Both the position numbers and the translations under genes were made by a program. Positions 4,966-8,188 of a DNA stretch of 8,188 bases are shown here, piece by piece. Position 1 is the stretch's first letter, and each line of letters starts with the position of its first letter. The notes beneath the pieces were generated by a model that saw nothing but the letters and a program-made list of their open reading frames with translations, was not told the DNA's origin and searched no databases. Origin of the DNA: an uncultured Comamonadaceae bacterium (GTDB lineage: Bacteria; Pseudomonadota; Gammaproteobacteria; Burkholderiales; Burkholderiaceae); contig CAMLSD010000152.1 in assembly GCA_946482595.1 (NCBI GenBank), forward strand, positions 1 through 8,188. Direction: 5' to 3'.

Positions 4966-7464
4966 ATGCAGCCCGCCGCCCCCACCGCCGAACCTGCACC
5001 GCGCTGGGGCAGCCCACGCTGGTTCGGGCACCGCCTCGGGCGGCGCATCGTGGGCCTGTTCCTGGCGCTGCTGCTGGTGGTGCAGGCGCTGAGCTTTTTT
5101 GCCACCCGTGCGAGCATCGACCGCAACGCCCGGGCCGAGATCGGCAAGGAGCTGAAGGTTGGTGGTCAGGTGTTTCGCCGGCTGCTGGCCCAGAACGCGC
5201 AGAAGCTGAGCGACGGCGCCAGCCTGCTGGCGGCCGACTACGGCTTCCGCTCGGCCGTCAACTCCGACGACATCGACACCATCGGCTCGGTGCTGGCCAA
5301 CCATGGTGAACGCATCGGTGCGTCGATCACGCTGCTGCTGGACACCGCCTTCGAGATCCGTGCCTCGGCCCAGCCCGGCAGCGGGGCCCTCAAGCCTGCA
5401 GTGCGCCGCCTGGCGCGGCGCTCCAGTGATGCGGCCCTGCCCGGCGGACGCCCGGCCAGCGAGGTCGTCGCCCTGGGCGGACGGGCCTACCAGATGGTCA
5501 TGGTGCCGATGCGCGCCCCGCTGGTGATCGGCTGGGTGGTGATGGGTTTCCCGCTCGACGAGCGCCTGGTCAACGATCTGCGCGATGTGTCCAACCTGCA
5601 TGCCACGCTGCTGGTGGACACCGAATCGGCCGACGGCTGGGCCATCGGTGCCAGCACGCTGGACGCCATGGCCTCGCGCGAGCTGGCGCAGCAGGCCGCG
5701 CAGCAGCCCGACGACACCCTGGGCGTCACGATCGAGCTGGCCGGCCACGACCACGGCGCACGCAGCCTGGTGCTCGACCCGGACTCGGGCGGCCACGTCC
5801 GGGCGGTGCTGGTGCGATCGATCGACGAGGCCGTGGCACCGTACCGCCAGTTGCAGCTGGCGCTGGCGCTGCTCACACTGCTCGGCGTGGCGATCTTTGC
5901 CGCCGGCAGTGTGGTCACGGCCCGACGCATCACCACCCCGGTGCGAGCCCTGGTCCAGGCCGCCGACCGGCTGGGCCGGGGCGACTACGGCACCCCGGTG
6001 GACGTGCGCAGTGCCGACGAGATCGGCGAGCTGGCCCAGGCCTTCGAGCGCATGCGCGAAAACGTGGACGCGCAGCAGCGCGAGATCGTGCGCCTGGCCT
6101 ACTGGGACACCCTGACCGGGCTGCCCAACCGGGTGCAGTTCCGCGACGCCACGCAGGCAGCCATCGAGGCGGCACGCGGCCGGCTGGGCATCCCGACCAC
6201 AGGGGACGGCTCACGCTCAGGCGGGTCGCCCGGGCATGTGTCGGTGCTGATGCTCGACATCGACCGCTTCAAGCATGTGAACGACGTGCTGGGCTATGAG
6301 TTCGGCGACCGCCTGCTGCGCCAGGTGGCCGAGCGGCTGGCCGGCGCCTCGGTGCGCGCAGGCGACCTGGTGGCTCGCCTGAGTGGCGACGAGTTCGCGG
6401 TGCTGCTGCCCGACACCGATGCCCACCGCGCCCAGCTCGTGGCTGAACGCATGGCTGCGGCCTTTGTCGAGCCTCTGGTGCTGGACGACCAGACCGTCGA
6501 CCTGGGCGCCAGCATCGGCGTGGCCACCAGCCCCGACCACGCCACCGAGGCCGACGCACTGATGAGCCGGGCCGAGGTCGCGATGTATGCCGCCAAGCGG
6601 CGCACAGCCGGTGTGCTGATCTACGACCCGTCGATCGACTCGGGCAGCGCCCAGACGCTGTCGCTGCTCAGCGGCCTGCGCCGGGCCGTCGACCATGGCG
6701 AGTTGCGCCTTTACCTGCAACCCAAGGTGTCGCTCGACGAAGCGCGTGTTGTCGGGGCCGAAGCCCTGGTGCGCTGGCATCACCCCAAGCGCGGCCTGGT
6801 GCCGCCGATGGAGTTCATCCCGTTTGCCGAGCAGACGGGCTTCATCCGCACGCTGACGGCCTGGGTGGCGGCCGAGAGCCTGCGCACCTGGCGGGTGCTG
6901 AATGACATGGGACTGCCGCTGGCGCTGTCGGTGAACCTGTCCACACGCGACCTGATGGACCCGGACCTGCCGCAGAAATTCGGCGCCCTGCTCGAGGCCC
7001 ACGGTGTGCCGGCCGAAGCCCTGTGCCTGGAGATCACCGAAAGCGCGATCATGGACGACCCGGCCCGCGCGCTGCAGACCCTGGAGCGGCTCAATGCAAT
7101 GGGCTTCCACCTGTCGATCGACGACTTCGGCACCGGGTATTCATCGCTCGCCTACCTCAAGCGGCTGCCGGTGGACGAGCTGAAGATCGACAAGTCCTTC
7201 GTGATGCAGATGACGCGCGACAGCGACGACGCGAAGATCGTGCGCTCGACCATCGACCTGGCGCACAACCTGGGCCTGTCGGTGGTGGCCGAGGGGGTGG
7301 AAACGCCGGCGGTGTGGCGCACGCTGCGCAGCCTGGACTGCGACCTGGCGCAGGGCTACCTGATCGGCCGCCCGATGCCGGGCGATGCCTTCGCCCAGTG
7401 GGCCGCGCAGTGGAACGACCGCGAAGGCCTGGTACTGCGCGACTCGCCGAACACGATGCACTGA
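4966..7464 (+). CDS. Membrane GGDEF/EAL cyclic-di-GMP signalling protein with periplasmic sensor and HAMP
   Basis: An 832-residue inner-membrane protein that makes or degrades cyclic di-GMP. Order: short cytoplasmic start, membrane helix (about 29-48), periplasmic CACHE-like sensor (about 50-295), second helix (about 297-318), HAMP (about 319-372), GGDEF (about 375-555) and EAL (about 567-815). The cyclase motif is SGDEF (473-477), with a serine replacing the first glycine. The metal-site segment LDIDRFKHVND and an inhibitory RxxD (RAGD, 464-467), five residues before the signature, are kept. The EAL domain looks intact: EALVRW from 599, SVNLS with Asn657, LEITES with Glu689, IDDFGTGYSSL with Asp719/Asp720, KIDKSFV with Lys740, and AEGVET. 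Phosphodiesterase activity is therefore likely. Cyclase activity is possible, since some S/AGDEF proteins are reported active, or the domain may act as a GTP-binding regulator. A Gly/Ser-rich loop (about 406-425) is inserted early in the GGDEF domain. The ATG at 4966 is preferred over the adjoining TTG at 4963. It starts eight bases after the cupredoxin stop. Confidence 0.93.
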   Translation: MQPAAPTAEPAPRWGSPRWFGHRLGRRIVGLFLALLLVVQALSFFATRASIDRNARAEIGKELKVGGQVFRRLLAQNAQKLSDGASLLAADYGFRSAVNSDDIDTIGSVLANHGERIGASITLLLDTAFEIRASAQPGSGALKPAVRRLARRSSDAALPGGRPASEVVALGGRAYQMVMVPMRAPLVIGWVVMGFPLDERLVNDLRDVSNLHATLLVDTESADGWAIGASTLDAMASRELAQQAAQQPDDTLGVTIELAGHDHGARSLVLDPDSGGHVRAVLVRSIDEAVAPYRQLQLALALLTLLGVAIFAAGSVVTARRITTPVRALVQAADRLGRGDYGTPVDVRSADEIGELAQAFERMRENVDAQQREIVRLAYWDTLTGLPNRVQFRDATQAAIEAARGRLGIPTTGDGSRSGGSPGHVSVLMLDIDRFKHVNDVLGYEFGDRLLRQVAERLAGASVRAGDLVARLSGDEFAVLLPDTDAHRAQLVAERMAAAFVEPLVLDDQTVDLGASIGVATSPDHATEADALMSRAEVAMYAAKRRTAGVLIYDPSIDSGSAQTLSLLSGLRRAVDHGELRLYLQPKVSLDEARVVGAEALVRWHHPKRGLVPPMEFIPFAEQTGFIRTLTAWVAAESLRTWRVLNDMGLPLALSVNLSTRDLMDPDLPQKFGALLEAHGVPAEALCLEITESAIMDDPARALQTLERLNAMGFHLSIDDFGTGYSSLAYLKRLPVDELKIDKSFVMQMTRDSDDAKIVRSTIDLAHNLGLSVVAEGVETPAVWRTLRSLDCDLAQGYLIGRPMPGDAFAQWAAQWNDREGLVLRDSPNTMH

Positions 7465-7468
7465 GGCG

Positions 7469-7487
7469 GTCGGGGCCCCGCCCCGAC
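7469..7487. terminator. GC-rich hairpin between convergent genes
   Basis: An 8-bp perfect stem (GTCGGGGC / GCCCCGAC) with a CCC loop fills the 43-base gap between the convergent GGDEF/EAL gene and gatB. It could serve as a terminator for both strands, but it lacks a T-tract on either side, so it may only assist Rho-dependent ends or protect 3' ends. Confidence 0.45.
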
Positions 7488-7507
7488 ACCTCGCCCCGGG
7501 CCCATGC

Positions 7508-8188
7508 TCAGCCGGCGAGCTTCTTCTTCAGCAGCTCGTTGACCTGGGCCGGGTTGGCCTTGCCCTTGGTCGCCTTCATCGCCTGGCCGACCAGCGCATT
7601 GAAGGCCTTCTCCTTGCCGGAGCGGAACTCCTCGACCGACTTCGCATTGGCCGCCAGCACCTCGTCGAGGATGGCCTCGAGCGCGCCGGTGTCGCTCATC
7701 TGCTTCAGGCCCTTGGCCTCGATCAGCGCATCGACGTCGCTGCCCTCGCCCGTCCACAGCGACTCGAACACCTGCTTGGCACCGTTGTTGGAGATCGTGC
7801 CGTCGCTGATGCGTGCGATCAGCCGGGCCAGCACGTCGGCGCTCACTGGCGCCGACTCGATCGTGCGCCCTTCGGCATTGAGCCGGCGCGAGATCTCGCC
7901 CATCACCCAGTTGGCCACGAGCTTGGGCGCGGCGCCGGCCGCCTTGGCCGACTCGTAGTAGCCCGCCACCGCCAGGCTCTGGGTCATCATGGTCGCGTCA
8001 TAGGCCGGCAGGCCGTCGTCGCGCTGAAAGCGTGCGGCCATCACGGCGGGCAGTTCGGGCATCTCGGCCTGCACCCGCTCGACCCACTCGGGGGCGATCA
8101 CCAGCGGCGGCAGGTCCGGGTCGGGGAAGTAGCGGTAGTCGTGCGCGTCTTCCTTGGTGCGCATGGCCCGCGTTTCGCCGGTGTCGGG
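7508..8188 (-). CDS. gatB: Aspartyl/glutamyl-tRNA amidotransferase subunit B (C-terminal part, cut by the window edge)
   Basis: The visible 226 residues are the C-terminal half or so of GatB, usually about 480 residues. The frame is open to the right edge, and residues before the internal Met ([20 protein letters not shown] region) match the conserved GatB core block that ends in YFPDPDL. So the ATG at 8164 is internal, not the start. The remainder is the GatB helical and YqeY-like tail domain, with [14 protein letters not shown] and the ending [12 protein letters not shown], which helps hold the tRNA. GatCAB amidates Glu-tRNA(Gln) or Asp-tRNA(Asn) using ammonia from glutamine. GatB supplies the kinase and transamidase site, in the part outside the window. 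gatC and gatA would be expected further right. It is an ordinary housekeeping gene, unrelated to the neighbouring operon and converging on it. Confidence 0.97.
   Translation of the reverse strand, partial: PDTGETRAMRTKEDAHDYRYFPDPDLPPLVIAPEWVERVQAEMPELPAVMAARFQRDDGLPAYDATMMTQSLAVAGYYESAKAAGAAPKLVANWVMGEISRRLNAEGRTIESAPVSADVLARLIARISDGTISNNGAKQVFESLWTGEGSDVDALIEAKGLKQMSDTGALEAILDEVLAANAKSVEEFRSGKEKAFNALVGQAMKATKGKANPAQVNELLKKKLAG

Noticed and set aside
3342..5147. Open frame of 601 codons on the minus strand across the lipoprotein and cupredoxin genes
   Set aside because: Antisense to genes with clear signal peptides and family motifs; composition is Arg/Ala/Gly-rich without a domain pattern.
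6217..7110. Open frame of 297 codons on the minus strand inside the GGDEF/EAL gene
   Set aside because: Shadow of the highly conserved GGDEF and EAL coding sequence; His/Gln/Gly-rich translation matches no family.
7023..7958. Plus-strand open frame of 311 codons crossing the end of the GGDEF/EAL gene into gatB
   Set aside because: It overlaps the EAL domain in another frame and is antisense to gatB; the serine-rich end is the reverse of conserved GatB sequence.
1..8188. CRISPR array, tRNA, rRNA, transposase or phage genes
   Set aside because: No regularly spaced repeats, no cloverleaf or rRNA sequence, and no recombinase or phage protein motifs were seen on either strand.

Overview
The window is very GC-rich and densely coded. 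Codon use and gene content point to a betaproteobacterium of the order Burkholderiales, possibly a Leptothrix, Rubrivivax or Roseateles relative. That placement is inferred from base composition and the look of the proteins, not from a database match. Six genes are supported, in three blocks.

Block 1 (about 95-3293, minus strand) is a small metalloid-type resistance cassette. An ArsR/SmtB repressor comes first, then a 489-residue two-Rossmann flavoprotein with a cysteine-rich tail, then a 12-helix MFS transporter whose ATG overlaps the flavoprotein stop by four bases. The repressor and the flavoprotein each have their own candidate sigma-70 promoter, both with a 17-bp spacer. Each promoter carries a related three-half-site operator of TTCGT/ACGAA elements next to or overlapping its -10. 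A hairpin terminator after arsR overlaps the -35 of the second promoter. The simplest reading is a metalloid-induced cassette in which the repressor controls itself and, separately, a flavoprotein plus exporter. No ArsB, Acr3, ArsC, ArsM, ArsH or ArsI is visible, so the substrate is open.

Block 2 (3429-7464, plus strand) is a tight three-gene operon: a DUF4394 lipoprotein, a small exported cupredoxin with an amicyanin-like copper loop, and a two-helix membrane protein with periplasmic sensor, HAMP, GGDEF (as SGDEF) and EAL domains. The first two genes overlap by four bases and the third starts eight bases after the second. The arrangement suggests that two envelope proteins supply or modulate a copper or redox signal to a cyclic-di-GMP enzyme. 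This is an inference from gene order and localisation signals, and is the most interesting hypothesis in the window.

Block 3 (7508 to the right edge, minus strand) is the C-terminal part of GatB, a housekeeping amidotransferase subunit, converging on block 2 across a GC-rich hairpin. The left edge (1-94) is non-coding and holds an inverted repeat of a type that looks like a dispersed intergenic element or terminator.
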